Of a stretch of 64,000 nucleotides of DNA, positions 25,918-34,518 are shown piece after piece. Positions within the stretch are counted from its first letter, which is position 1, and every line of letters starts with the position of its first letter. Source of the DNA: CAWBYL01 sp963793025. GTDB lineage: Bacteria > Actinomycetota > Acidimicrobiia > Acidimicrobiales > Acidimicrobilacustridaceae. The stretch lies in NCBI GenBank assembly GCA_963793025.1, contig CAWBYL010000006.1:248001-312000 (forward strand), given 5' to 3'. The notes below the pieces were generated by a model that saw only the letters and a list, made by a program, of their open reading frames with translations, searched no databases and was not told the DNA's origin. Made by a program: the position numbers and the translations under genes.

Positions 25918-27282
25918 TCAGTGGCGGCGAGAGAAGGGACCGGTGATGGCGAAGGTGATCCCGGGCTCCTGGATGTTGGCGAAGAGGGTCCTGCGGTCCG
26001 GCGAGAACACGCAGCCGGTGAACTCGCTGTCATCGCGGGCGTTGCGGGCGAACGCACTGGCCTCTCCGTCGTCGTCCACGCAGAGCAGGTACTGGATCCC
26101 GCTGCCGTCCTCGGCGAGGATCAGCCCGCCGTAGGGAGAGACACAGATGTTGTCGGGGCTGTCACCCGGAAGGTCGGTGTCGTCGATGGGGAGGAACACC
26201 TCCAGGCGCAGCGTCTGGTGGCCCGGGTGGTACGACCACACCTGGCCGGCGTGCACGCCCTCCCGGAACGAGCACACGATGTAGGCCCGGTTGTCCCCCC
26301 AGAAGGTCCCCTCGAACTTGCGGGCCCGGGTGACCTCGGTGTCGGCGAACTGCTTGCGGGTCGAGAGCGTGGCGGCGAGGGGGTCCGGCACCGGCACCCA
26401 GTCGACCCGCAGGGTCGTGCCCGGGTCGGAGAAGGTGGCCAGGTCGGGCACGTGGATTCCGTACACCGAGCACGACATCGCGGTGAGGGCCCCGCCGTCG
26501 TGGAGGGCGCCGTAGGCGCGGGACGTGTCGTTGGGCTCGTAGCGGTAGACGAGGCCGTAGGGACCCGAGGCGTCCTCGGTGAGGTAGCAGGCGCCGGTGC
26601 GGGGGTCGACGGCGACGGCTTCGTGGGGGAAGCGTCCCATCCCGGTGATGGGCTCGGGGACGGTGTTGGCGGGGTTGTCCGGGTCGACCTCGAAGACGAA
26701 GCCGTGGTCCTTGGTCTGCCCGGAGACGCCCGCCTTGGACTCGTCCTCCTCACACGTGAGCCACGTGTTCCAGGGCGTGATTCCGCCGGCACAGTTGCTG
26801 GCCGTGCCGGCCAGGCTCACCAGCTCTGACACCACGTGGTCGTGCTTGTCGAGCAACACCGTGGTGGTGCCACCCGGCGCAACCGGGTCGTAGGTGATGG
26901 ACGGATCGCCGACCACCGGGGTGGCGGCGGGGAAGGCCGAGCCGTACTCGGAGTTGCGCACGAGGTACGTGCCCTTGTGGCGTGCGGGGAAGGTGCCGGT
27001 GCCGTCGAAGCGGCCGGGGACCACCCCGGGACCGCCGGTGAGGGGCATGCCCTCCTGGGAGACGATCGAGTACCTGAAGCCCGCCGGCAGATCGAGGAGA
27101 CCGGCGGGGTCGGTCCGCAGCTCGCCGTAGCCGGTGTCGCGGCCCCGGCCGGGCCGCCCCTCCTTGCCCTGCGTGTGGGCCGAGGCCAGGGGGGCGCCGA
27201 AGACGCCGGCCAGGTTCCCCACGGCGATCACCCCGGCGCCCGCCGCCCCTCGGGTCAGCAGTTCACGTCGACTCAGTGCCAC
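25918..27282 (-). CDS. PhoX-like (DUF839) secreted protein with Tat signal
   Basis: 454 residues from GTG 27282, behind GAGAGGAAG. The N-terminus is a Tat signal, SRRELLTRGAAGAGVIAVG, with the Arg pair at 5-6 and a cleavage-like ASA site near residue 34. The rest is a beta-propeller of the PhoX/DUF839 family (RNSEYGSAF, GGITPWNTWLTCEED, GRFPHEAVAVDPRTG, YLTEDASGPYGLVYRY). In true PhoX enzymes calcium and iron bound by Glu, Asp and Cys hydrolyse phosphate monoesters; the CEED and HEAV segments match metal-site regions. It may be an extracytoplasmic phosphatase, though many homologues are uncharacterised. Confidence 0.85.
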   Translation of the reverse strand: MALSRRELLTRGAAGAGVIAVGNLAGVFGAPLASAHTQGKEGRPGRGRDTGYGELRTDPAGLLDLPAGFRYSIVSQEGMPLTGGPGVVPGRFDGTGTFPARHKGTYLVRNSEYGSAFPAATPVVGDPSITYDPVAPGGTTTVLLDKHDHVVSELVSLAGTASNCAGGITPWNTWLTCEEDESKAGVSGQTKDHGFVFEVDPDNPANTVPEPITGMGRFPHEAVAVDPRTGACYLTEDASGPYGLVYRYEPNDTSRAYGALHDGGALTAMSCSVYGIHVPDLATFSDPGTTLRVDWVPVPDPLAATLSTRKQFADTEVTRARKFEGTFWGDNRAYIVCSFREGVHAGQVWSYHPGHQTLRLEVFLPIDDTDLPGDSPDNICVSPYGGLILAEDGSGIQYLLCVDDDGEASAFARNARDDSEFTGCVFSPDRRTLFANIQEPGITFAITGPFSRRH

Positions 27283-27500
27283 GTTCGTTCTTCCTCTCGT
27301 TCGAGTGTTCGGGGCCAATGGTCGGCGGCGCACCTGTCGCCCGGACGGCCCCGAGGCGAACTCGCCCTGACCATCGGGTGACGTTCGCTCGCGTCGGCGC
27401 CGATGGTCCCGCTCGGCGCGACGGCTGCCGCGCTGGGCAGTGTCACCGGCCGCCGGGAGAAGCGATTGACAGCCGGTGGCGGGGGACCAAGAGTCGGTCC

Positions 27501-28550
27501 ATGACCGATTCCGTGAAAGCCGATGCCTGGGTCGCCACCGCCCTGGGCGACCCGACGCGAGTCCTCGAACGCCAGACCGTCGAGGTTCCGGCACCGGGGC
27601 CCAACGAGGTGCGGGTGGAGGTGTCGACCTTCTGCGTGAACTTCAACGACACCGACATCGTCCGGGGCCGGTGGTCCGTCGTGCCCCTCCAACCCCCGTT
27701 CACCCCGGGCATGGAGGCGATGGGTGTGGTGGAGAGCGCCGGGCCCGGCGCCGAGCACCTGGTCGGTCGCCGCATCGTCGGCATCCCGGTCGGCGCCCAC
27801 GGCGGCTTCGCCACGTTCTCTCTCGTCGACGCCACCAGCGCCATGCTCATCCCGGACTGGTTGAGCGACGAGGAGGGCGCCGCCCTGCACTATCCGTTCC
27901 ACCTCAGCTGGTTCAGCCTGGTGGAGCGGGCCCGACTGGAGCCCGGCGAATCGCTGCTCGTGCACGCCGGGGCCGGCGGCGTGGGCTCGGCGGCCATCCA
28001 GGTGGGCAAGGCCCTGGGGGCCCGGGTGATCGCCACCGCCGGTGGACCCGAGAAGGTCGACTTCTGTCGGTCCCTCGGTGCCGACGTGGTCATCGACTAC
28101 CGCGCCGGCGGGTTCGCCGACGCGGTGATGGACGCGACCTTCGGGGCCGGCGTCGACGTGGCCCTCGACTCCGTCGGCGGATCGGTGACCCCCGAGACCT
28201 TCCGATGCATGGGCATGCACGGCCGGCACCTGTTGGTGGGCTACGCCGAGGACATCACCAACGACGGTGCCCTCATCAGCCCGCAGCCGGCGATCTACGG
28301 GAACTTCTCGTTGTGCGGCGTGTGCCTGGCCTACGCCGCCGATCCGCTGGCCACCCGCATGACCATGGGCCTCAACTGGCCGTCACGTACGGAGGGGGTC
28401 GAGGCGCACCGCCGCATCCTCGAGCTCATGCAGGCCGGCGAGGTGCACACCGTCGTCACCTCCACCGTCTCCTTCGACGAGCTCCCGGAGGCCATGGAGC
28501 GCCAGGAGCGCCGGGAGACCATGGGGCGCACCGTCGTCTCGCTGCCCTGA
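27501..28550 (+). CDS. MDR-family NAD(P)H:quinone oxidoreductase
   Basis: 349 residues from ATG 27501. It is a zinc-free medium-chain dehydrogenase/reductase: N-terminal GroES-like part (VRVEVSTFCVNFNDTDIVRG, FTPGMEAMGVVESAG), then a Rossmann domain with LLVHAGAGGVGSAAIQVGKA (AxxGxVG-type) and DSVGGSVTPETFRCM. No Cys/His/Glu zinc-binding set is present. Members reduce quinones or enoyl-type double bonds with NADPH. It is the first gene of an apparent three-gene operon with an LLM monooxygenase and an acetoacetate decarboxylase-like gene. Confidence 0.9.
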   Translation: MTDSVKADAWVATALGDPTRVLERQTVEVPAPGPNEVRVEVSTFCVNFNDTDIVRGRWSVVPLQPPFTPGMEAMGVVESAGPGAEHLVGRRIVGIPVGAHGGFATFSLVDATSAMLIPDWLSDEEGAALHYPFHLSWFSLVERARLEPGESLLVHAGAGGVGSAAIQVGKALGARVIATAGGPEKVDFCRSLGADVVIDYRAGGFADAVMDATFGAGVDVALDSVGGSVTPETFRCMGMHGRHLLVGYAEDITNDGALISPQPAIYGNFSLCGVCLAYAADPLATRMTMGLNWPSRTEGVEAHRRILELMQAGEVHTVVTSTVSFDELPEAMERQERRETMGRTVVSLP

Positions 28551-28596
28551 TCCGACCTGGAAGAGTGGAGCGTCGAGCCGGCGCCGGGGGGTCAGG

Positions 28597-29694
28597 GTGA
28601 AGTTCGGGATCTTCTTCGAGATGTCAACGCCCCGACCCTTCGGGCCCGGGGTCGAGCGGGCCGTGTTCCACAACGCGCTGGCCCAGGCCCGCCTGGCCGA
28701 CGAGCTGGGCTTCGACCACGTGTGGGCGGTGGAGCACCACTTCCTCGAGGAGTACTCGCACTCCTCGGCCCCCGAGGTCGTGCTCGCCGCGGTGGCGGCC
28801 CAGACCCAGAGGATCCGGATCGGGCACGGCGCGGTTGTGTGCGTGCCGGAGATGAACCATCCGGCCCGAGTCGCCGAGCGGTGCGCCACCCTCGACATCA
28901 TCTCCGACGGTCGCTTGGAGGTCGGCACGGCCCGGAGCTCCACGTGGACCGAGCTCGGCGGCTTCGGTGTCGATCCTGACGACACCAAGAAGACCTGGGA
29001 CGAGTTCGTCCGGGTGCTGCCCCACATGTGGGCCGACGAGCACTTCTCCCACGACGGACTGAGCTTCTCGATGCCCGAACGCAACGTGCTGCCCAAGCCG
29101 CTCCAGAAGCCCCATCCTCCGATGTGGGTGACCGTGACCAGCCCCGGGACCGAGCTCGACGCCGCCGAACGAGGGCTGGGATGCCTCGGCGTGGCGTCGG
29201 CGAGCTACGCCGAGCAGGAGCGCCGGACCAACGAGTACTTCCGGCGGATCGAGAGCTGTGATCCGGTCGGGAAGGTCGTCACCCGCCAGGTGAGCACGCT
29301 GAACTTCCTCTACTGCCACGAGGACCCGGCGGTGGCGGCGGCCACCGGGATGGGCATGGTCGGCACCTTCGGTCTGGCCAACTCGCACCTCATGTGGACC
29401 CGTGAGGCCTATCCGACGAGGGCCTACCAGTCGCTCGGGAACCTGGCCCCCAAGGCCGATCCGTCCCGGTCGGGAGGGCCGGGTGACGCCTACGGCATCC
29501 CCGAGGGCATCTGCGTGGGTGACCCCGACATCATCGTCGCCGCCCTGAAGCGCTGGGAGTCGATCGGACTCACCGGCATCAACTTCCTGGTCAACGGGCT
29601 GGAGACGATCCCTCAGGACGACGTGCTGGCGTCGATGCGGCTCTTCGCCACCGAGGTCATGCCCCACTTCGCCGAGGGTCCGAGCTCGTGCTGA
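28597..29694 (+). CDS. LLM-class flavin-dependent oxidoreductase (luciferase-like)
   Basis: 365 residues from GTG 28597, 46 bases after the quinone reductase gene. It is a bacterial-luciferase-like TIM barrel: MKFGIFFEMSTPRPFG, LADELGFDHVWAVEHHFLEE (the typical WxxEHHF), RIRIGHGAVVCVPEMNHP, and SDGRLEVGTARSS. Such enzymes use FMNH2 or F420 with oxygen. The neighbouring MDR reductase could act on the same metabolite. The stop overlaps the next gene's start by seven bases, so the two are translationally coupled. Confidence 0.9.
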   Translation: MKFGIFFEMSTPRPFGPGVERAVFHNALAQARLADELGFDHVWAVEHHFLEEYSHSSAPEVVLAAVAAQTQRIRIGHGAVVCVPEMNHPARVAERCATLDIISDGRLEVGTARSSTWTELGGFGVDPDDTKKTWDEFVRVLPHMWADEHFSHDGLSFSMPERNVLPKPLQKPHPPMWVTVTSPGTELDAAERGLGCLGVASASYAEQERRTNEYFRRIESCDPVGKVVTRQVSTLNFLYCHEDPAVAAATGMGMVGTFGLANSHLMWTREAYPTRAYQSLGNLAPKADPSRSGGPGDAYGIPEGICVGDPDIIVAALKRWESIGLTGINFLVNGLETIPQDDVLASMRLFATEVMPHFAEGPSSC

Positions 29695-30431
29695 CGGGCA
29701 CCGCTCCGCTCGACGAGCTGGGGGCGGACCGGGCGACGCTGCGCTCGTTCGCCACCGAGGCGGTCGTCCTCCCCGGGGTGGAGGTCCTCCAGATGGCCGC
29801 TGAGATCCGCATCGCCGGGCGGCAGCGGTCGCTGCCCGCGGGTCTGCACCCCACGAACCCGCCCAGCGTGGTCGTCCAGGTGTGGCGGTGCCCGGACAGC
29901 CCCTGGGGACCGTTCGCCATGGCCCAGGGCCGGGTCGCCTGTCGTAGCGGCCTGCGGCCTCGTGGGCTGGTGCAGGGGTGCGTCGTCGACAACGCCGAGG
30001 CGGCGGACGCGCTGCGCGAGCGCTGGGGCTTTCCCGCGGTGGTGGGGGAGGTCGTGCTCCGGCGTCACTACGACGAGGTCACCGCCACGGTGGGCCGGGC
30101 CGGGGCCACCGTCGCCACCTTGTCGGGACTCGACCCCGACCCTCTCGGCCCCGGTGACGTCGCCTACACGACGAGCGTGGCGCTGGCCGAGACCCCTCGG
30201 GGTCCGCGCCTGGTGCAGATCGACGTCGACGTGCTCCCGTCCCGGGCCGAGCGCCTGACCCCTCGACTCGACCGCTTCGTGGCCGAGGGCTGGATGCACC
30301 CGAGCGTGGAGCCCTACCACCCGGTGTCGGCGTCGATCGCGGTGGCCGAGGTGACGATCCGGCGTCTGCGGTTCGTGAGCCGACCCGAGGAGCTGGCCTT
30401 CACCGCCACGGAGTCGGTGGCCGACGCCTGA
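29688..30431 (+). CDS. Acetoacetate decarboxylase-like protein
   Basis: 247 residues from GTG 29688, overlapping the LLM gene by seven bases. The layout LPAGLHPTNPPSVVVQVWRC, SPWGPFAMAQGRVACRSG and RPRGLVQGCVVDN fits the acetoacetate decarboxylase-like superfamily, which opens with 'LP..L.P..PP...v.v......s..GpY....v...c...G'. The catalytic Schiff-base Lys of true acetoacetate decarboxylases, expected after the 'E.WG.P' segment (here ERWGFPAVVGEVVLRR), is not present, so it may be a hydratase or dehydratase-like relative instead. Confidence 0.7.
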   Translation: MLTGTAPLDELGADRATLRSFATEAVVLPGVEVLQMAAEIRIAGRQRSLPAGLHPTNPPSVVVQVWRCPDSPWGPFAMAQGRVACRSGLRPRGLVQGCVVDNAEAADALRERWGFPAVVGEVVLRRHYDEVTATVGRAGATVATLSGLDPDPLGPGDVAYTTSVALAETPRGPRLVQIDVDVLPSRAERLTPRLDRFVAEGWMHPSVEPYHPVSASIAVAEVTIRRLRFVSRPEELAFTATESVADA

Positions 30432-30434
30432 CGG

Positions 30435-31049
30435 TCACGGCGTCCCTGGGCCCACCGCCTCGAGCTGGCGTTCGAGCTCGGCGATGCGCTCGTGCAGCGG
30501 TTCGACCGCGGCTCGCACCTCCTCGGCGGTGAACCGCGGGGTGATCTGCTTGGGACAGTTCCAGGAGAAGGCGACCACCTCGACGGTCACGGCACCGTCG
30601 ATCCTCCACGACGGGCCACCCAGAGCCTCGATGAGCTCCGGATCCGGTTCCGGGTGGTAGGTGGCCCGGCCGAAGAGCTTCAGACGGGTGCGGCGGGGGT
30701 AGTCGACGAAGATCATGGCGACGCGTCCGTCGGCGGTGATGTTGCCGGTACCGACGTACTGGCGGTTTCCGTGCCGCTCGAGCCAACCGATGGTGGTCGG
30801 GCCCATGACGGTGACGAACCCGGGCTCGCCGCCACGATGCTGCACGTAGGGCCAGCCGTCGCTGCTCACGCTGGCCAGGTAGAAGCTGTCTCTCGACGAG
30901 ATGTGCTGGGTCTCGCCGGGTCCGAGGCGGGTGGGCCCGTCGTCTGGATCCGAGGTCCCGGTGTACAGCCCCGCCGAGCCCTTGCGGGCCTGCAGGTCGA
31001 GGACGGGAGGGGTGAAGGCGATGTCGAAGTAGTCGGTCACGAGAGCCAC
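30435..31049 (-). CDS. Pyridoxamine 5'-phosphate oxidase-family protein
   Basis: 204 residues from GTG 31049. A split-barrel flavin fold is indicated by RDSFYLASVSSDGWPYVQHRGGEPGFV, GNRQYVGTGNI, and RVAMIFVDYPRRTRLKLFGRAT, the typical order for the 'PPOX, group' proteins. A C-terminal coiled segment (AVEPLHERIAELERQLEAV) is added. Family members bind FMN, F420 or heme and often have no known reaction. The gene lies 25 bases downstream of a TetR gene on the same strand, which suggests that this regulator controls both. Confidence 0.85.
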   Translation of the reverse strand: MALVTDYFDIAFTPPVLDLQARKGSAGLYTGTSDPDDGPTRLGPGETQHISSRDSFYLASVSSDGWPYVQHRGGEPGFVTVMGPTTIGWLERHGNRQYVGTGNITADGRVAMIFVDYPRRTRLKLFGRATYHPEPDPELIEALGGPSWRIDGAVTVEVVAFSWNCPKQITPRFTAEEVRAAVEPLHERIAELERQLEAVGPGTP

Positions 31050-31074
31050 CGGTTCGAGGGTCGAGGGATCTGGG

Positions 31075-31632
31075 TCAGTCGAGGAGGCGGGAGGGGAGAG
31101 AGGTGACGGCGCGCGCGAACGCCGACCGATCAGCGCCGGTGCGGGCCACGATCAGCCCGCCCTCCAGCGCAGAGATGGCGTCGGTGGCGCGGATGCGAGC
31201 AGCCGCGGGCGTCGCCCCGCCCTCGATGGCGAGGGCGGTGAACACGTCGATCCAGGTCCGCATCGTCTGGGCGACGCGATCGCGGACCGCTTCGGGGGTG
31301 CCCGTGGTCGACATCGTCTCCAACAGGCACGAGAGCGCCCCGTCGGCGTAGAACACGCCGAGGCGTCGACCGATGTGACGGACCCGCTCCTCGAGCGGTC
31401 GATCGTGGTGGGCGGGGGCCAGGACCACCTCGGCGAAGCGGCGGGCCACGGCGTCGACCACGGCCAGGGCCATGTCCTGCTTCCCGCCGGGGAAGCGGTG
31501 GTAGAGGCTGGCGCGGCGGAGGCCGGTGGCGTCCTGGAGGGCGCTGAGGGTCACGCCCTCGTAGCCGTCGGCGCGGAACCGATCCACGAGCGAGGCGAGG
31601 AGTTGGTCGTCGGGCACCACCTTGGCCGGCAT
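31075..31632 (-). CDS. TetR family transcriptional regulator
   Basis: 185 residues. The helix-turn-helix (about 8-55) reads LLASLVDRFRADGYEGVTLSA then LQDATGLRRASLYHRFPGGK, with the SLYHRF recognition helix typical of TetR proteins; the C-terminal domain (GALSCLLETMSTTGTPEAVRDRV) matches the common YxxK-like AcrR group. A near-perfect dyad ACCGAACGATCGGT lies 12 bases upstream of its start, between it and the divergent amidohydrolase gene, so autoregulation and control of that gene and of the co-oriented PPOX gene are likely. Confidence 0.93.
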   Translation of the reverse strand: MPAKVVPDDQLLASLVDRFRADGYEGVTLSALQDATGLRRASLYHRFPGGKQDMALAVVDAVARRFAEVVLAPAHHDRPLEERVRHIGRRLGVFYADGALSCLLETMSTTGTPEAVRDRVAQTMRTWIDVFTALAIEGGATPAAARIRATDAISALEGGLIVARTGADRSAFARAVTSLPSRLLD

Positions 31633-31643
31633 CCCGCTACTTT

Positions 31644-31657
31644 ACCGAACGATCGGT
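31644..31657. promoter_or_regulatory. Probable TetR operator
   Basis: ACCGAACGATCGGT is a near-perfect inverted repeat (only the central AACG/ATC bases break symmetry) of the ACCGA-N-TCGGT kind bound by many TetR-family repressors. It sits 12 bases upstream of the TetR start and 114 bases upstream of the divergent amidohydrolase gene. Confidence 0.6.
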
Positions 31658-31770
31658 CAAACGAAACCCCTGCGGGCGGGAAGTGTCCGGATCGCCGGCC
31701 TCGCGTACGCTTGGCCCCGATCGTCTGTCGACTGCGATGCCGAGCGTCGTGACCGCAAAGGGGCCAACCG

Positions 31771-32976
31771 ATGTCCGAGGACCTGATCAGCGACCTGGGC
31801 TACCAGCCCTTCGACGCCGACAACCACTACTACGAGGCCGAGGACGCCTTCACCCGGCACCTCGATCCGAAGCTGGGATCACGAGTCATCGAGTGGTGCC
31901 AGATCGGCAAGCGCCGGTACCACGTCATCGGCGGCAAGGTCAGCCGGGCGGTCGTGAACCCCACCTTCGACCCGGTCTCCCCCGCCGGGGCCATGGCCGA
32001 GTACTTCCGGGGCAACCCGTCGGGCCGTACCCCAATGGAGTACCTGGGTCGACCTGAGCCCATCCGGGCCTGCTATCGGGACCGTGACGCCCGCCTGGCC
32101 ACCATGGACGAGCACGGGCTGCAGAAGATCTGGCTCTTCCCCACCCTCGGCATGATCTACGAGGATCCCCTCAAGCACGATCCCGAGGCCGTGACCCTGA
32201 TGTTCACCGCCTTCAACCGGTGGCTCCAGGAGGACTGGGGGTTCTCGTACCAGGACCGCATCTTCGCCGGGCCCTACATCAGCCTGGCCGACGTCGACTG
32301 GGCCGTCAGGGAGCTCGAGTGGGCCCTCGACAACGACGCCCGCACCGTCGTGTTGCGCCCTGCCGCGGTCCACACCCGTGACGGCGTGCTGCCGCCCGCC
32401 GATCCGGCGTTCGACCCCTTCTGGGCCCGGGTCAACGAGTCGGGCGTCACGGTGATCGTCCACGCCGGCGACACCGGCTACTCGCTGCAGGGCTATGCCC
32501 CCGAGGCCGGTTTCTCGGCCAGTTTCAGCGGCGCCTTCCGCCCCAACCTCGGCGCCCTGCACATCGGCATCGAGCGGGCCATCTACGACTTCCTCGGCTC
32601 GATCATGGTCGACAAGATCTTCGAGCGGTTCCCCAACATCCGGTTGGCGTCGGTCGAGAACGGCTCGGGCTTCCTCGGCGACCTGTTCAAGAAGATGCGG
32701 GGCGCGTCGAACAAGATGCCCGGCTACTTCGCCACCGATCCGGTCGAGCTGTTCCGCCAGAACGTGTGGATCAACCCGTTCTGGGAGGACGACGTGCGCG
32801 AGACGGTCGACCACATGGGCTCGGACCGGGTCATCTTCGGCTCGGACTGGCCCCACATCGAGGGCATGGAGCACCCGCTCGACTACCTCAGCGAGCTCAA
32901 GGTGTTCAGCGACGAGGACAAGAAGCGCATCATCCTCGACAACGTCTCCGAGCTGAACGTCCGTCGCCCGGCCTGA
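31771..32976 (+). CDS. Amidohydrolase-2 family protein (paralogue 1)
   Basis: 401 residues. The metal-site pattern of the ACMSD-like family is present in the D-x-x-x-H form: FDADNHYYE near the N-terminus, VIVHAGDTG in the middle and FGSDWPHIEG near the C-terminus. Such enzymes hydrolyse amides or lactones, or decarboxylate aromatic and muconate-type acids with a divalent metal. It is divergent from a TetR gene with an operator between. An aromatic-rich insert (EDWGFSYQDRIFAGPYISL) is typical of actinobacterial members next to catabolic clusters. Confidence 0.88.
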   Translation: MSEDLISDLGYQPFDADNHYYEAEDAFTRHLDPKLGSRVIEWCQIGKRRYHVIGGKVSRAVVNPTFDPVSPAGAMAEYFRGNPSGRTPMEYLGRPEPIRACYRDRDARLATMDEHGLQKIWLFPTLGMIYEDPLKHDPEAVTLMFTAFNRWLQEDWGFSYQDRIFAGPYISLADVDWAVRELEWALDNDARTVVLRPAAVHTRDGVLPPADPAFDPFWARVNESGVTVIVHAGDTGYSLQGYAPEAGFSASFSGAFRPNLGALHIGIERAIYDFLGSIMVDKIFERFPNIRLASVENGSGFLGDLFKKMRGASNKMPGYFATDPVELFRQNVWINPFWEDDVRETVDHMGSDRVIFGSDWPHIEGMEHPLDYLSELKVFSDEDKKRIILDNVSELNVRRPA

Positions 32977-33001
32977 CTCGATAGGGGGCCTGGCCCCCCG
33001 G

Positions 33002-33280
33002 TCAGCTGCCGGCGTCGTCGGCGCGCTCGTCGTGGACGGCATCCACGTCGCTCGGCCGGGCCAGCTCCTCTTCGGGGTGGTTCTCGACCGGCATGGGGAT
33101 GTCGGCCCCGGCCTCACCGTGGGCTCGCTGGACGGCGATCTTGGCGTCGTCCTCGTCGAGCGCGCCGTCGGTCTCGTCGACCAGGCTGTGGGCTTCGGCG
33201 TCGCGATCACCGGTCGCGGCGTGCAGGCGTTGGCGCAGGCTCGGGCGGCCCTCGTCGTTCTCGTGCTGTTCGTCGGCCAT
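33002..33280 (-). CDS. Small acidic hydrophilic protein of unknown function
   Basis: 92 residues from ATG 33280, read on the minus strand behind GCTGGGGGC. It is rich in Asp, Glu, Ala and Arg, with no hydrophobic core or membrane segment (starts MADEQHENDEGRPSLRQRL and ends SDVDAVHDERADDAGS), suggesting a largely disordered protein. I do not recognise a family, but the composition and the NDEGRPSLRQRLHAATGDRD stretch look like a small conserved actinobacterial protein. It lies downstream of the amidohydrolase gene at 33355. Confidence 0.6.
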   Translation of the reverse strand: MADEQHENDEGRPSLRQRLHAATGDRDAEAHSLVDETDGALDEDDAKIAVQRAHGEAGADIPMPVENHPEEELARPSDVDAVHDERADDAGS

Positions 33281-33354
33281 GCCCCCAGCTTCGGCCCGTG
33301 CCGCCTCGAGTGCCAAACCATGGACGGGGTCATCGCCCCCGGGCCGCGGCGGGG

Positions 33355-34518
33355 TCAGGGCGCCTGGCGTCCGCCGGGGGGGTCCTCGATCCCGTAGAGG
33401 CGGGCCGCGTTGTCCCACAGGAACTTGCGCCGGACCTCCTCGGAGGCATCTCCCAGGCCGGCCTCGATCTTGTCGCCGATGTTGCCGTAGAGGCAGGTGG
33501 GGTGGGGGAAGTCGGTCTCGAACAACACGTTGTCCACGGGGATCTCCTCGAGGAGGCGACGGGGCGCGACCGTCTCGAACCAGTAGCAGGCGTAGATCTG
33601 CCGGGCGAAGTACTCCGACGGCAGGAGCTCCCACTCGCTGGTGCGGTCCTTGCGGCCTTCGAGGTAGGCGTGGTCGACCGCCTCCATCACGAACGGGATC
33701 CATCCGATGCCGCTCTCGACGGAGACGAACCGCAGTCGCGGGAAGCGGGGGAGCACTCCGCTGGTGAGCAGGTCGGCGACCTGGAGACCGTTCTTCAAGA
33801 AGAGCTCGGTCGAGGTGTAGGCGTAGGTGGCGGCCGTGCCGTGGGCGGCGATGCGGTCGGCCGAGAACGACGATGCGGTGTCGCCGCTCCCCAGGTGGAG
33901 GTGGATGGCCAGGCCGGCGTCCTGGGCGGCGGCCCAGAAGCGGTCCCAGTGCGGATCGCCGAGGTGGGGGAGCCCGAACCGGGCCGGCTCGCCGGTGAAG
34001 AGGATGCCGCGGTGTCCGGTGCCGGCGCTGCGCTCGATCTCGGCGACGGCGGCGTCGACGTCCCAGAACGGCGTGGTCATGACCGTGATCAGGCGGTCGG
34101 GGTCCGCTGACGCCCAATCCCGGAGGAAGTCGTTGTAGGCGGCGACGCAGACCAGCTTGAGCTCGTCGTCGGGGATGGAGAGGAAGCGCTGGCTGCCGAA
34201 GCCGGCAACGTTGGGGTAGAGCACCTGGGCCCAGATGCCGGCCTCGTCGAGGTAGCGGAGACGGGCGTCGGCGTCGTAGGACGCCGGATGGCAGTCCTCG
34301 TAGGTCGGTGGACCGGACGGGAAGGGCTCGCCCCAACCGGCCATGGCCGTGGACCCGACGTTGTAGAACGGAGTTCCGTCGAGGACCCACGAGTCCTTGC
34401 CGTCGGGCTGGCGCACGACATGGGGAACCCGGTCGAGGTAGCGGGCCGGGACGCGGGCGGTCCAGACGTCGGGCGGCTCGGTGAGGTGGGCGTCGGCGTC
34501 GATGATGAGCTGGGTCAC
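33355..34518 (-). CDS. Amidohydrolase-2 family protein (paralogue 2), coupled to the ferredoxin oxidoreductase operon
   Basis: 387 residues from GTG 34518, whose start overlaps the stop of the oxidoreductase beta-subunit gene by four bases. Metal-site segments are IDADAHLTEPPDVW, IHLHLGSGD and FETDFPHPTCL, the same D-x-D-x-H/H/D-x-P-H pattern as the other paralogues. EIERSAGTGHRGILFTGEP is the conserved beta-strand region around the middle of the barrel. The tight overlap suggests the enzyme acts in the same pathway as the ferredoxin-dependent oxidoreductase, perhaps making or using its 2-oxoacid substrate. Confidence 0.88.
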   Translation of the reverse strand: MTQLIIDADAHLTEPPDVWTARVPARYLDRVPHVVRQPDGKDSWVLDGTPFYNVGSTAMAGWGEPFPSGPPTYEDCHPASYDADARLRYLDEAGIWAQVLYPNVAGFGSQRFLSIPDDELKLVCVAAYNDFLRDWASADPDRLITVMTTPFWDVDAAVAEIERSAGTGHRGILFTGEPARFGLPHLGDPHWDRFWAAAQDAGLAIHLHLGSGDTASSFSADRIAAHGTAATYAYTSTELFLKNGLQVADLLTSGVLPRFPRLRFVSVESGIGWIPFVMEAVDHAYLEGRKDRTSEWELLPSEYFARQIYACYWFETVAPRRLLEEIPVDNVLFETDFPHPTCLYGNIGDKIEAGLGDASEEVRRKFLWDNAARLYGIEDPPGGRQAP

